39,651 nucleotides of DNA from Streptomyces sp. CBMA29. GTDB taxonomy: Bacteria; Actinomycetota; Actinomycetes; Streptomycetales; Streptomycetaceae. The position numbers and the translations under genes are program-made. The stretch lies in NCBI RefSeq assembly GCF_014596445.1, contig NZ_MECL01000253.1, forward strand, positions 1 through 39,651. The letters are read 5' to 3'. Below, in pieces: positions 1-8,071 of the stretch. How positions within the stretch are numbered: position 1 is the first letter of the stretch; every line of letters starts with the position of its first letter. Below the pieces are notes generated by a model. That model made no database searches, was not told the DNA's origin, and saw nothing but the letters and a program-made list of their open reading frames with translations.

Positions 1-1034
1 CCGTCGCCGGGCGTCGGCGGGCGGAAGGCGGAGGGGGCGGACCGGCCGCGCTGGTCGGCGGCGGGCGGCACCTGCATGTGGCCGGTCACCGGGCCCGAGG
101 TCGGCCCCGAGGGCGGCTGGAACTCCGGGAAGGGGCTGCCCGGCCCGTCGGCGGGCGGCGCGTAGGGGGCCGCGGCGGCCTGGGCGCCGTACGGGGTGCT
201 CAGCGGGTCGGGACCCTGCCCCTGTCCGTGCCCCTGGCCCTGGCCCTGATCCTCGGGACGGCCGTACGGGTCGGGTCCGGGGAAGGTGCCCGAGGGCCGC
301 GGCACTCCGGGCGGGAACGCGTCGATGCCGTACGGCGGTTCCGGCTGCGGCTCCGTACCGAATTCCGGGCCGAACTCCCCGGCGAAGAGCGACGGGACAC
401 CGGCGGCCGGGGTGTCGTGCGGGCCGCGGGAGGCGGGGGCGCCGCCCTGCGGGGTGCCGACCGGCGGCGGGAGGTACGGCGTGGACGCCGTACCGGACGC
501 GGAGGCCGACGACGGGTACGGGCTGGAACCGGTACGGGAGTCGGAGCCCGCACCGGCACCGGCACCAGGACCGGCGCCCGTACCGGAACCCGCGCCAGCG
601 GCGGGGCCCGGTCCCGGCTGCCCTGCCTGGGACTTGCGCGGCGCGAACCAGTCGCTGGTCTTCTCCGGCTGCGGCTCCGGCTCGCCCGACGCCTCGGCGG
701 CGGCCGGTTCCGCGGCGGGCGCGGGCTCGGGGGCGGGCGGCTCGGGCGCCGGGTTGTTCTCGTCGACCGGCTTGCGGACCACGACCGGCGGGATCGGGCG
801 CGAACCGGGGATGTTGATCCGGATGCGCGTCGTCAGCGTCGTCTCGGTCTTCGGCTCGTCGGCCGGCGGCGGCTCGGGCGCGGCGGCCGGCTCGGGCGTA
901 CCGCCCGGTCGCGGACGCTCCTGCGGGTGCAGCGAGGGAAACGGGCGCGAGCCGTACGGCGGAGTGCCCGAGGGGTACGCGGCACCGCCGCGGCCCTGCG
1001 GCCCGGACGACGAACTGTCAGTTTCACGACTCAA
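1..1034 (-). CDS. Proline/glycine/alanine-rich hypothetical protein, N-terminal part
   Basis: The frame is open from a TTG start at 1034 to the window edge, so about 344 N-terminal codons are visible and the C-terminus lies outside. The TTG is preceded by GGGAGAG six bases upstream, and no ATG or GTG sits close by. The protein opens LSRETDSSSSGPQGRGG. Apart from a short non-repetitive stretch around residues 55-80 (TTRIRINIPGSRPIPPVVVRK), it is low complexity: repeats of GAG, PEP and GQGQGHGQ type with many Pro, Gly, Ala and Ser. There is no signal peptide or membrane segment in this part. It lies downstream of the mshB/DUF6113 pair on the same strand, about 150 bases away. No function is recognised. 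A disordered N-terminal tail of a larger membrane or envelope protein is possible but is a guess. Confidence 0.7.
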   Translation of the reverse strand, partial: MSRETDSSSSGPQGRGGAAYPSGTPPYGSRPFPSLHPQERPRPGGTPEPAAAPEPPPADEPKTETTLTTRIRINIPGSRPIPPVVVRKPVDENNPAPEPPAPEPAPAAEPAAAEASGEPEPQPEKTSDWFAPRKSQAGQPGPGPAAGAGSGTGAGPGAGAGAGSDSRTGSSPYPSSASASGTASTPYLPPPVGTPQGGAPASRGPHDTPAAGVPSLFAGEFGPEFGTEPQPEPPYGIDAFPPGVPRPSGTFPGPDPYGRPEDQGQGQGHGQGQGPDPLSTPYGAQAAAAPYAPPADGPGSPFPEFQPPSGPTSGPVTGHMQVPPAADQRGRSAPSAFRPPTPGD

Positions 1035-1187
1035 AGCAGGCTCTCCCGGTTAGCTTCGCCACCCGTCACGGTTCTCCGCGGGCGGCTCGCCGGCGCGCAC
1101 CACCATACCGACCGGCGTGTAACGACGACCCTGGTCCGGCGGAACGCTCGGTCTCAGCCAACCACGAGCCCGCCCCCGCCCGCCAAG

Positions 1188-1547
1188 TCAGGCGGTATTC
1201 GGCCCGGATGGGGGCAGTTGGGGCAGGGTGGCGCAGATCACGCCTGCCATGGCCCCGCCGAGCAGGTACACATACGGTCCGAGTCCGGCCGCGAACAGGA
1301 AGTCACCTTCGGGGCGGGTGGTGCTCAGCAGCATCACGCACACCAGCCAGACCCCGGCGGGCACGACCGCGCCGAGCCGGGTGCGGGTGAGCGTCACACC
1401 GCCGTAGAAGACCGCCACGCAGCCCGCGAGACCCAGGAGCAGCCCGCCGGGGAACCAGCCCGCCTGGACGAGCGCCCCGGCCGCCGCGACCAGCGCTCCG
1501 AGCACACCGAGGACGACGTACGCGACCACGCGCAGCGGCTGGCTCAC
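1188..1547 (-). CDS. DUF6113-type small integral membrane protein
   Basis: A 119-residue protein with four hydrophobic segments (about residues 8-28, 31-50, 57-76 and 84-106), read as four membrane helices with short loops. It resembles the small membrane proteins labelled DUF6113 in Streptomyces, for which no function is established. It starts with GTG at 1547, and that GTGA overlaps the TGA of mshB by four bases, so translation is probably coupled to mshB. That overlap supports the start choice. The polar C-terminus ends PPSGPNTA. A link to mycothiol is suggested only by the gene pairing. Confidence 0.85.
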   Translation of the reverse strand: MSQPLRVVAYVVLGVLGALVAAAGALVQAGWFPGGLLLGLAGCVAVFYGGVTLTRTRLGAVVPAGVWLVCVMLLSTTRPEGDFLFAAGLGPYVYLLGGAMAGVICATLPQLPPSGPNTA

Positions 1548-2455
1548 CGGGCACCGCCGTCAGCGTCGGAGGCGGCGTCGGAAGCGGAAGCGCTGCCGCC
1601 CTCGGCGGGGAAGAGGTCGTCGCCGCGGCCCTCCGTCAGGGCCTCGCCGCGCACCTGCCGGTAGTGCTCGGTGGCGAAGAACGGCTGGCCGAGGTCGTTG
1701 GAGAGCGCGAAGAAGGGGCCGTCCACGGCGATCTGGCTGGCGTGCGCGCGCATCGCGGCCGTCTTCTGCCCGGTGAAGTCGGCGCCGTCGACGGTGACGG
1801 TGACGAGGTCGTCGTCGACGACACCCGGCACGTCGTCCACGGAGGCGATCCCGCCGAAGGGGAAGTCCTTGCCCGCCGCCGCCAGCCGCGCGAAGCCCGC
1901 CTCGACGATCGAGCGCGGGGTGCAGATCTGATAGACCCGCGCGATCCGGTGGCCCCGCTCGGCGGCGAGTTCGTAGCCGCGCAGCGCGACCCGGTGCGCC
2001 TGGATGTGGTCGGGGTGGCCGTAGCCGCCGTTGCTGTCGTACGTGACCAGCGCCTGCGGGCGGGTGTCGAGGATCACCTCGGCCAGGTGTCCCGCCGCCT
2101 CGTCCAGGTCGGCCCGCCAGAAGCACTCCTCGCGGTCGTTCTGCGAGACGCCCATCATCCCGGAGTCGCGGTAGCGGCCCGCGCCGCCGAGGAAGCGGTG
2201 GTCGGTGACGCCCAACTCGGCCATCGCGGAGGCGAGTTCACCGATGCGGTACTCGCCGAGGGTGTCGTCGCGGTCGGCGGCCAGGTGCGCCAGCTCGGGC
2301 GGGATCACCTCACCCTCTTCACCGAGGGTGCAGGTGACCAGGGTGACAAGGGCGCCCTCGGCCGCGTACTTGGCCATGGTCGCGCCGTTGTTGATCGTCT
2401 CGTCGTCCGGGTGGGCGTGGACGAGCAGCAGACGCCGCGCGGGAAGATCGGTCAT
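1544..2455 (-). CDS. mshB: N-acetyl-1-D-myo-inositol-2-amino-2-deoxy-alpha-D-glucopyranoside deacetylase (MshB)
   Basis: A 303-residue LmbE/PIG-L family zinc deacetylase. MshB removes the acetyl group from GlcNAc-inositol in the cytoplasm, the second step of mycothiol synthesis. Mycothiol is the main low-molecular-weight thiol of actinobacteria. The N-terminal motif VHAHPDDE (residues 12-19) holds the expected zinc ligands His15 and Asp18. The downstream motif GYGHPDHIQAHR supplies the remaining His ligand or catalytic His (His147 and His150). Length matches MshB (about 300 residues) better than the related mycothiol S-conjugate amidase Mca. The fragment GEEGEVIPPELAHL is also typical of MshB. 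Start is ATG at 2455. The stop overlaps the next gene by four bases. Confidence 0.95.
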   Translation of the reverse strand: MTDLPARRLLLVHAHPDDETINNGATMAKYAAEGALVTLVTCTLGEEGEVIPPELAHLAADRDDTLGEYRIGELASAMAELGVTDHRFLGGAGRYRDSGMMGVSQNDREECFWRADLDEAAGHLAEVILDTRPQALVTYDSNGGYGHPDHIQAHRVALRGYELAAERGHRIARVYQICTPRSIVEAGFARLAAAGKDFPFGGIASVDDVPGVVDDDLVTVTVDGADFTGQKTAAMRAHASQIAVDGPFFALSNDLGQPFFATEHYRQVRGEALTEGRGDDLFPAEGGSASASDAASDADGGAR

Positions 2456-2522
2456 GAGGGAAGCCTACGGCTCCCCGGCGTACCGCTCTTCCCCGCAGCT
2501 CACCGAGCCCGGCACGGGCCGC

Positions 2523-2717
2523 TCAGAACTTGATGTCCGAGATCATCCCCGCAACGTTGTTGGTGAGGTCTGTGATCTGTGGCGCCCAGGTTGAACTCGC
2601 CAGATAGAAACCGAGCAACACACAGGCGATCGCGTGCCCGGCTTTGAGCCCGGAACGGCGGATCAACAGGACGACGACGATCAGCAGCAGCAGCACCGCC
2701 GAAATCGAAAGTGCCAC
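2523..2717 (-). CDS. Small conserved membrane protein (64 aa)
   Basis: A 64-residue protein with a very hydrophobic N-terminal helix (about residues 3-20), a short basic turn (RRSGLK) and a second hydrophobic helix (about 27-43), ending ITDLTNNVAGMISDIKF. This looks like a two-helix hairpin inner-membrane protein. It starts with GTG at 2717, and GAGGTGAG lies five bases upstream, which fixes the start. Near-identical small proteins are, from memory, common in Streptomyces as hypotheticals. It is transcribed toward mshB, 67 bases away, and could be its operon leader. No function is known. Confidence 0.8.
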   Translation of the reverse strand: MALSISAVLLLLIVVVLLIRRSGLKAGHAIACVLLGFYLASSTWAPQITDLTNNVAGMISDIKF

Positions 2718-2966
2718 AGCGGCTCACCTCCCAGTACGCAGGGTCATGTCAGTTGCCACATGCTTATTACCCACCCACGGCTACTGATCATAACTTTCCG
2801 TGCCACCGCATATGTCGGGGCACGGAAGCACATGGGGGCGCATGACCAGATCCAGCCACCGGGCGCGGTCCTCGCGGTGGTGCTCCGGCGCAGGTGGGGA
2901 GGTACAGCGGCGGCCGGTCCACGGGAAGAACGGCGAGTGTCGGACGTACGGCCTAGTGTCACGGAT

Positions 2967-5117
2967 ATGACGCAGCTCTCATTCCCCCGACAGCACGCCC
3001 GTACGCAGCGGTTCACCCTCGGCGCACCGCGCTCCTTCACCGTGTCGCCAGACGGCGGCCGGGTGGTGTTCCTCAGATCCCGCGCAGGGGACGACCCGTC
3101 GCATCTGCTGTGGGTGCGTGACCTGCGGGAGGAGGGGTCGGGCGAGGGCGCGGGCACGGAGTACGCGGCGGCCGACCCCGCGGCGCTGCTCGGCGGCGGC
3201 CAGGAGGAGCTCTCGGCGGCCGAGCGGGCGCGCAGGGAACGCAGCCGGGAGGGCTCCGCGGGCGTCGTGGGCTACGCGGTGGACGACACGGTGTCGCTGG
3301 CCGCCTTCGCGCTCTCCGGGCGGCTGTTCACCGCCGGGCTGCTGCCGGGGGCCGCGGGAGCGCGGGAGTTGACGGTGCCCGGCCCCGTGGTCGATCCGCG
3401 GCCCTCGCCGGACGGGCGGTGGGTGGCGTACGCATCGGGCGGCGCGCTGCGGGTCGTGGCGGCCTCGGGCGCGGACGACAGGGCGCTGGCGGAGCCGGAC
3501 GGCGCGTCGGTCTTCTGGGGGCTGGCGGAGTTCATCGCCGCCGAGGAGATGTCGCGCAGCCGCGGCTTCTGGTGGGCGCCGGACAGCTCCGCGGTGCTCG
3601 CCGCGCGGGTGGACGAGTCACCAGTGGGCCGCTGGTGGATCTCCGACCCGGCGCACCCCGAGCGCCCGCCCGCCGAGGTGGCCTACCCGGCCGCGGGTAC
3701 GGACAACGCGGTGGTGACGCTCGCGCTCCTCGGCCTGGACGGCTCCCGGGTGGACGTGGAGTGGGACCGGGAGCGCTACCCGTATCTGGCGGCCGTCCAC
3801 TGGTCGGCGGCCGGTCCGCCGGTCCTGCTGGTGCAGGCCCGCCACCAGCGCGAACAGCTCTACCTGAGCGTGGACATCGCGACCGGTACGACGCGGACGC
3901 TGCGCACGGAGGAAGATCCAATTTGGCTGGATCTCTTCCCCGGCGTCCCCGCCACCACCGCTGACGGCACCTTGGTGCGGATCGCCGACGAGGGCGACGT
4001 ACGGGTGCTGATGGTCGGCGACCGGGCGCTGACCGGTCCCGAGTCGCACGTACGGGCGGTGCTGGACGTCGGCGAGCAGGACGTGCTGATCGCCGCGTCC
4101 GCAGGCGCCGCCGCGACCGATCCTGAGATCGGCGAGCTGCATGTGCTGCGGGTGAGCGAGCGGGGCGTGGAGCGCGTCTCGACCGAGCCGGGGGTGCACA
4201 CGGCGACGCGCTCGGGGCGGGTGACGGTGCTGCACTCGGCGACGCCGGACCGTCCGGGGCGCACGGCGCGGGTGCTGCGCGACGGCGAGCGGATCGCGGA
4301 GATCGCCTCGTACGCGCAGACGCCGTCGCTGACCGCCAGGGCGCGGCTGACCGAGGCGGGCGAGGACCGCATCCCGGCCGCCGTCCTGCTGCCGAGCGGA
4401 TATGCCGAGGGCGACGGGCCGTTGCCGGTGCTGCTCGACCCGTACGGCGGCCCGCACGGCCAGCGGGTGCAGGCGGCGCACAACGCGCATGTGGTCTCGC
4501 AGTGGTTCGCCGACCAGGGCTTCGCGGTGGTCGTCGCGGACGGCCGCGGCACCCCGGGGCGCTCCCCCGGCTGGGAGAAGGCCATGGCGGACAAGCTGAT
4601 CGAGGTGTCGCTGACCGACCAGATCGCCGCGCTGCACGCGCTGGCGCGGACGTATCCGCTGGATCTCGGCCGGGTGGCCATCCGCGGCTGGTCGTTCGGC
4701 GGCACGCTGGCCGCCGCGGCGGTACTGCGCCGTCCTGACATCTTCCACGCGGGCGTCTCGGGAGCTCCGTTGACCGACCAGTGGCTCTACGACACGCACT
4801 ACACCGAGCGTTACCTGGGACAGCCCGGCGAGCGGCCGGGCGTGTACGAGGCGAATTCGGTGGTCACGCGGGACGGCGTCACCGAACTCGCCGAGCCCGC
4901 CCGGCCGTTGATGATCATCCACGGCCTGGCCGACGACAACGTGATGGTGGCCAACAGCCTGCGGCTGTCCACCGCGCTGCTCGCCGCGGGCCGCCCGCAC
5001 GAGGTGCTGCCGCTGTCCGGCATCACGCACATGACGCCGCAGGAGCAGGTCGCGGAGAATCTGCTGCTGCTCCAAGTGGACTTCCTGAAGCGGTCCCTGG
5101 GCCTGGACAAGCCCTGA
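2967..5117 (+). CDS. S9 family prolyl oligopeptidase, dipeptidyl-peptidase-IV-like
   Basis: A 716-residue serine exopeptidase with the DPP IV plan: an N-terminal beta-propeller (about residues 1-440) and a C-terminal alpha/beta hydrolase. The catalytic triad is visible as Ser576 in GWSFGG, Asp656 in HGLADDNV and His688 in GITHMTP. The motif AEEMSRSRGFWW carries paired Glu193-Glu194, the residues that hold the free N-terminus of substrates in DPP IV relatives. That suggests release of dipeptides, probably X-Pro. No signal peptide is seen, so it is likely cytoplasmic. The start is ATG 2967 because the sequence MTQLSFPRQHARTQRF begins the family-like region. The reading frame is open further upstream but there reads as non-coding sequence. 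TAGTGT at 2954-2959 is -10-like, so the mRNA may be nearly leaderless (inference). Confidence 0.9.
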   Translation: MTQLSFPRQHARTQRFTLGAPRSFTVSPDGGRVVFLRSRAGDDPSHLLWVRDLREEGSGEGAGTEYAAADPAALLGGGQEELSAAERARRERSREGSAGVVGYAVDDTVSLAAFALSGRLFTAGLLPGAAGARELTVPGPVVDPRPSPDGRWVAYASGGALRVVAASGADDRALAEPDGASVFWGLAEFIAAEEMSRSRGFWWAPDSSAVLAARVDESPVGRWWISDPAHPERPPAEVAYPAAGTDNAVVTLALLGLDGSRVDVEWDRERYPYLAAVHWSAAGPPVLLVQARHQREQLYLSVDIATGTTRTLRTEEDPIWLDLFPGVPATTADGTLVRIADEGDVRVLMVGDRALTGPESHVRAVLDVGEQDVLIAASAGAAATDPEIGELHVLRVSERGVERVSTEPGVHTATRSGRVTVLHSATPDRPGRTARVLRDGERIAEIASYAQTPSLTARARLTEAGEDRIPAAVLLPSGYAEGDGPLPVLLDPYGGPHGQRVQAAHNAHVVSQWFADQGFAVVVADGRGTPGRSPGWEKAMADKLIEVSLTDQIAALHALARTYPLDLGRVAIRGWSFGGTLAAAAVLRRPDIFHAGVSGAPLTDQWLYDTHYTERYLGQPGERPGVYEANSVVTRDGVTELAEPARPLMIIHGLADDNVMVANSLRLSTALLAAGRPHEVLPLSGITHMTPQEQVAENLLLLQVDFLKRSLGLDKP

Positions 5118-5136
5118 GGCCCAGCCGCGCGGGCGG

Positions 5137-6501
5137 TCAGCGTCCGTCGCCGCCCGGCTCCTGCGGGAAGCCGGGCGGGGGCGGCGGATAGCCCGGCGGG
5201 GACTGCGGCGGAAGCTGCGGCGGCGGGCCGAACCCCCCTCCCGCGGGCGGCTGTTGAGGCGGCTGGGAATAAGGGGACACGTGAGGCGGCTGACTCCAGC
5301 CGCCGGGAGCGGGCGCGGACCCCGGTGCCGAACCCGGTACGGGCCCCGGCGCGGATCCCGGTACGGACCCCGGCGCGGCGCCGTACCCCTGCGGCGGCGG
5401 GCCCCAACCGGGCACCGGGCGCGGGCCGTCCGTACTCCTACCGGGCACCGACAGCAGCACGAGCACCGCCAGTCCCACCACCAACTCGACCACCAGGAAG
5501 ATCTGCTGACTCTTCTGATACAGCGGCAGGTGGTCGAACTCGAACAGCTCGTGGTAGCTGTTCCAGTTGTCCAGCCCGATGACGCCGTAGAGCACCAGCA
5601 TGAACCCGAAGGCGACGCCGAGCGCCCTGGCCGCGGCCGACTTCGCGAAGGCGACCCAGGCGACGAGCAGCGCGAAGGCGACCTGTAGCCAGCCCGCGTA
5701 GGCGGCCGGCATGCCGAGCAGCGTGGTCAGCGTGCCCTCGCCGGTCAGCAGGTGCTGGTAGAAGTGCGGCGGGTAGTCGTTGGCCGTCGTGTACTTGTGC
5801 ATGTAGAAGATCTGCCAGCCGGTCCCCTCGATCGCGAGCAGCACCAGCAGCACCCCGGCGGTCACCGCCGCCCCGCGCCGCGGCCCCACCGTCGCGGCGC
5901 CGGGCCCGCTCGACGGTGCGGCATCGTACGGCGCGGCATCGTACGGCGCGCTCCCCGGCGGCGCCCCGCCCACTGGCACACCCGCCGCCTGCGCGCCGCC
6001 CCGCACCGGGCGCCTGCCCGCCAGGCCGATGACCACGAGCGCGATCCCGCCGAGCGCGAAGGCGATCGCGGTGCTCAGCGCCCGGGTGTGCATCTGCGCC
6101 CCGGCGGTCCAGTCCGACCGGAAGATCCACAGACCGGGCAACCGATATCCGAACGCGAAGACCCCGGCGGTCACGAAGGCCCACCCGGCGGCGGGCCGCG
6201 CGGACCACACCAGGGCGCCGAGCAGCACCACGAGCAGCACGCCGTCCAGCGCCGCGGTGGCCAGCAAAGCGTGCTGGTAGACCCCGTGGTCGAGGCCGAG
6301 CCAGGACCAGAGCGTGTCGTGGAATCCGACGTGCTTGATGTCGCGGACCGTCCAGACGATCTCCACCGCGACGAGAACCGCGCAGATCAGCGCCCCCGCG
6401 ACGCGCGCTCCCGGCGCCAGTGTCCGCGGTCCGACCGGACCTGGCGGCGTGAAGCCGGACCCCTGTCCGTACGGCGACTGCTGCTGCATACCCTGCTGCA
6501 T
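5137..6501 (-). CDS. Multi-pass membrane protein with proline-rich tail, unknown function
   Basis: About 454 residues. Hydrophobic segments near residues 35-55, 75-100, 105-125, 145-165, 215-235, 270-300 and 305-345 suggest seven or more membrane helices. They are followed by a disordered Pro/Gly/Gln tail of roughly 100 residues (VPGSAPGPVPGSAPGSAP and PPQQPPAGGG). The start is set at ATG 6501 because GGGGGAG lies six bases before it. In-frame ATGs at 6516 and 6573 are possible alternatives. The loops contain conserved-looking aromatic patches (YMHKYTTANDYPPHFYQHLL and GLDNWNSYHELFEFDHLPLY). No family is recognised. The gene converges on the S9 peptidase with only 19 bases between stops. Confidence 0.8.
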   Translation of the reverse strand: MQQGMQQQSPYGQGSGFTPPGPVGPRTLAPGARVAGALICAVLVAVEIVWTVRDIKHVGFHDTLWSWLGLDHGVYQHALLATAALDGVLLVVLLGALVWSARPAAGWAFVTAGVFAFGYRLPGLWIFRSDWTAGAQMHTRALSTAIAFALGGIALVVIGLAGRRPVRGGAQAAGVPVGGAPPGSAPYDAAPYDAAPSSGPGAATVGPRRGAAVTAGVLLVLLAIEGTGWQIFYMHKYTTANDYPPHFYQHLLTGEGTLTTLLGMPAAYAGWLQVAFALLVAWVAFAKSAAARALGVAFGFMLVLYGVIGLDNWNSYHELFEFDHLPLYQKSQQIFLVVELVVGLAVLVLLSVPGRSTDGPRPVPGWGPPPQGYGAAPGSVPGSAPGPVPGSAPGSAPAPGGWSQPPHVSPYSQPPQQPPAGGGFGPPPQLPPQSPPGYPPPPPGFPQEPGGDGR

Positions 6502-6944
6502 GGCCTTCTCCCCCATGGCCCGGTGTTCCCTCAGATATACCCGTGCCACTTGGGGTAGGAACAGGCGGTTCACGAACCAGGAGGAGACTAAGGGGAGTTG
6601 GCGAGTGGCCGGCCGGGGCCGCTTGCGACGCCCGACCGGCCTACGGCACCCGCACGGCCGTACGTTGTTCAGACTGCTACGTCCGTATATCGGAGTTGCG
6701 ACGGCTAAGTTGCACGCGTGTTAACGCGCTTCGCCTGGATATATCCGATATGCCCGATGTTTTGGATCACTGTCAAGCACGTACGGAGGACGATCTGCAA
6801 AATCTTCGCTCAAGATGCCAAACAACAAGCTTTCTTCCCTCCTTCCCCCCTTGACTGAAGGTTGATTCCATTGCGAAAGTCCGCTCAACCCGCGACGCAC
6901 AACCCCGTCGCGTCGACCAGACTCCTGCTGCGGGGGCAATCGCG
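6502..6944. other. Intergenic region, divergent, upstream of transporter operon A
   Basis: About 440 bases without a convincing gene, between divergent transcripts, so it must hold both promoters. The part from about 6660 to 6900 is clearly more AT-rich than its surroundings. It contains two perfect short palindromes, CACGCGTG at 6713-6720 and GGATATATCC at 6737-6746, which are candidate operator sites. TTGACT at 6851-6856 could be a -35 box but no good -10 follows at 17-18 bases. I therefore do not place a promoter. Confidence 0.5.
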
Positions 6945-7979
6945 ATGACGAGTTCCACATCGACCACGGTCACCGAGCCGATCGGTGACCCCGGCGACCC
7001 CGGGAAGGAGGGGGCGGCGGCCACGAAGGTGGACCCCGAGTTGATCGGGCGCTCACCGGGCCAGCTCATGTGGCGGCGGTTCAGGCGCGACCGAACCGGT
7101 GTCATATCGGCCTATGTGGTCCTGTTCTTCTTCGCGATAGCGATCTTCGCTCCCTTGATCGCCAAGCTGTACGGCAAGAACCCGTACACTCTGTACGGTC
7201 AGGACAGCCCGGACCTGCTCAACGAGTTCGGTTACCCCGTCGGGCCCAACGGCGGCATCAGCAGCCACTTCTGGTTCGGCATCGAGCCCAGCCTGGGCCG
7301 CGACGTCTTCACCCAGCTCCTCTACGGCATCCGCACCTCGCTGGCGATCAGCATCGCTGTGACGATCATCGTCACCATCACGGCGATCATCCTCGGTGTG
7401 GTCGCCGGATACATGGGCGGCAAGACCGACTACTTCATCGGCCGGGCCAGCGACCTGCTGATGGCGTTCCCCGCCCAGCTCTTCTTCGTCGCGTTCATGC
7501 CCGTGGTCACCGCGCTGCTGGTCTCCCCCGCCGACGAGACCCCCACCTACATCCGCGTGATCGCGCTGATCGTGGTGCAGTGGTTCCTCGGCTGGATGGG
7601 TCTGGCCCGCCTGCTGCGCGGCCAGGTGCTCACGCTTCGGGAGCGTGAGTTCATCGAGGCCGCCCGGGTCACCGGCGCTTCTCCCTGGCGCATCGTCCGC
7701 CGGGAGCTGCTGCCCAACCTGGTCACCCCGATCCTGGTGCAGAGCACGCTCATGCTGCCCGGATTCGTGACCGCGGAGGCAGGTCTGTCCTTCCTCGGCG
7801 TCGGCCTCGTGGAGCCGACGCCCGACTGGGGACGGATGTTCGCCAGGGCCGGTCAGATCTACCAGAACGACCTCACCTACATGTTCTTCCCGGGTATCGC
7901 CATGGTGATCTTCATCGTCGCCTTCAACCTGCTCGGGGACTCGGTCCGGGACGCGTTCGATCCGAAGACCGGACGCTGA
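6945..7979 (+). CDS. Peptide ABC transporter permease, DppC/OppC type (operon A, gene 1)
   Basis: A 344-residue inner-membrane subunit of an oligopeptide importer. A polar cytoplasmic tail of about 55 residues precedes the first helix (about 60-82), followed by a long external loop and five further helices. The coupling motif that docks on the ATPases is EFIEAARVTGASPWRIVRRE. The N-terminal hallmark of the OppC class, SLGRDVFTQLLYGIRTSL, is present. Start ATG 6945 has GGGGG nine bases upstream. It is the first gene of a five-gene operon whose order (permease, binding protein, permease, ATPase, ATPase) is the one I recall for bldKABCDE of S. coelicolor. However, this permease is of the OppC class and I could not confirm orthology. 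Confidence 0.9.
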   Translation: MTSSTSTTVTEPIGDPGDPGKEGAAATKVDPELIGRSPGQLMWRRFRRDRTGVISAYVVLFFFAIAIFAPLIAKLYGKNPYTLYGQDSPDLLNEFGYPVGPNGGISSHFWFGIEPSLGRDVFTQLLYGIRTSLAISIAVTIIVTITAIILGVVAGYMGGKTDYFIGRASDLLMAFPAQLFFVAFMPVVTALLVSPADETPTYIRVIALIVVQWFLGWMGLARLLRGQVLTLREREFIEAARVTGASPWRIVRRELLPNLVTPILVQSTLMLPGFVTAEAGLSFLGVGLVEPTPDWGRMFARAGQIYQNDLTYMFFPGIAMVIFIVAFNLLGDSVRDAFDPKTGR

Positions 7980-8001
7980 GGAAGCACAGCAACAGGGGGT
8001 G

Positions 8002-8035
8002 GCTGCCGCCCCTCTCATCAGGAGAGCCAGGCAGC
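8002..8035 (+). promoter_or_regulatory. Hairpin between permease and binding-protein genes of operon A
   Basis: GCTGCC (8002-8007) pairs with GGCAGC (8030-8035), and CTCTC pairs with GAGAG inside, around a five-base loop. An asymmetric internal loop separates the two stems. It lies in the 92-base gap before the lipoprotein gene and has no T-run. It may be an mRNA processing or 5'-stabilising structure for the binding-protein message. The role is inferred. Confidence 0.45.
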
Positions 8036-8071
8036 TAACAGGTAACAACGAACAGGGGTGCATTCACCGCT

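Noticed and set aside
6851..6880. Promoter for operon A from TTGACT
   Set aside because: The hexamer is good but nothing close to TANNNT follows at the right distance. It is left as a comment in the intergenic entry.
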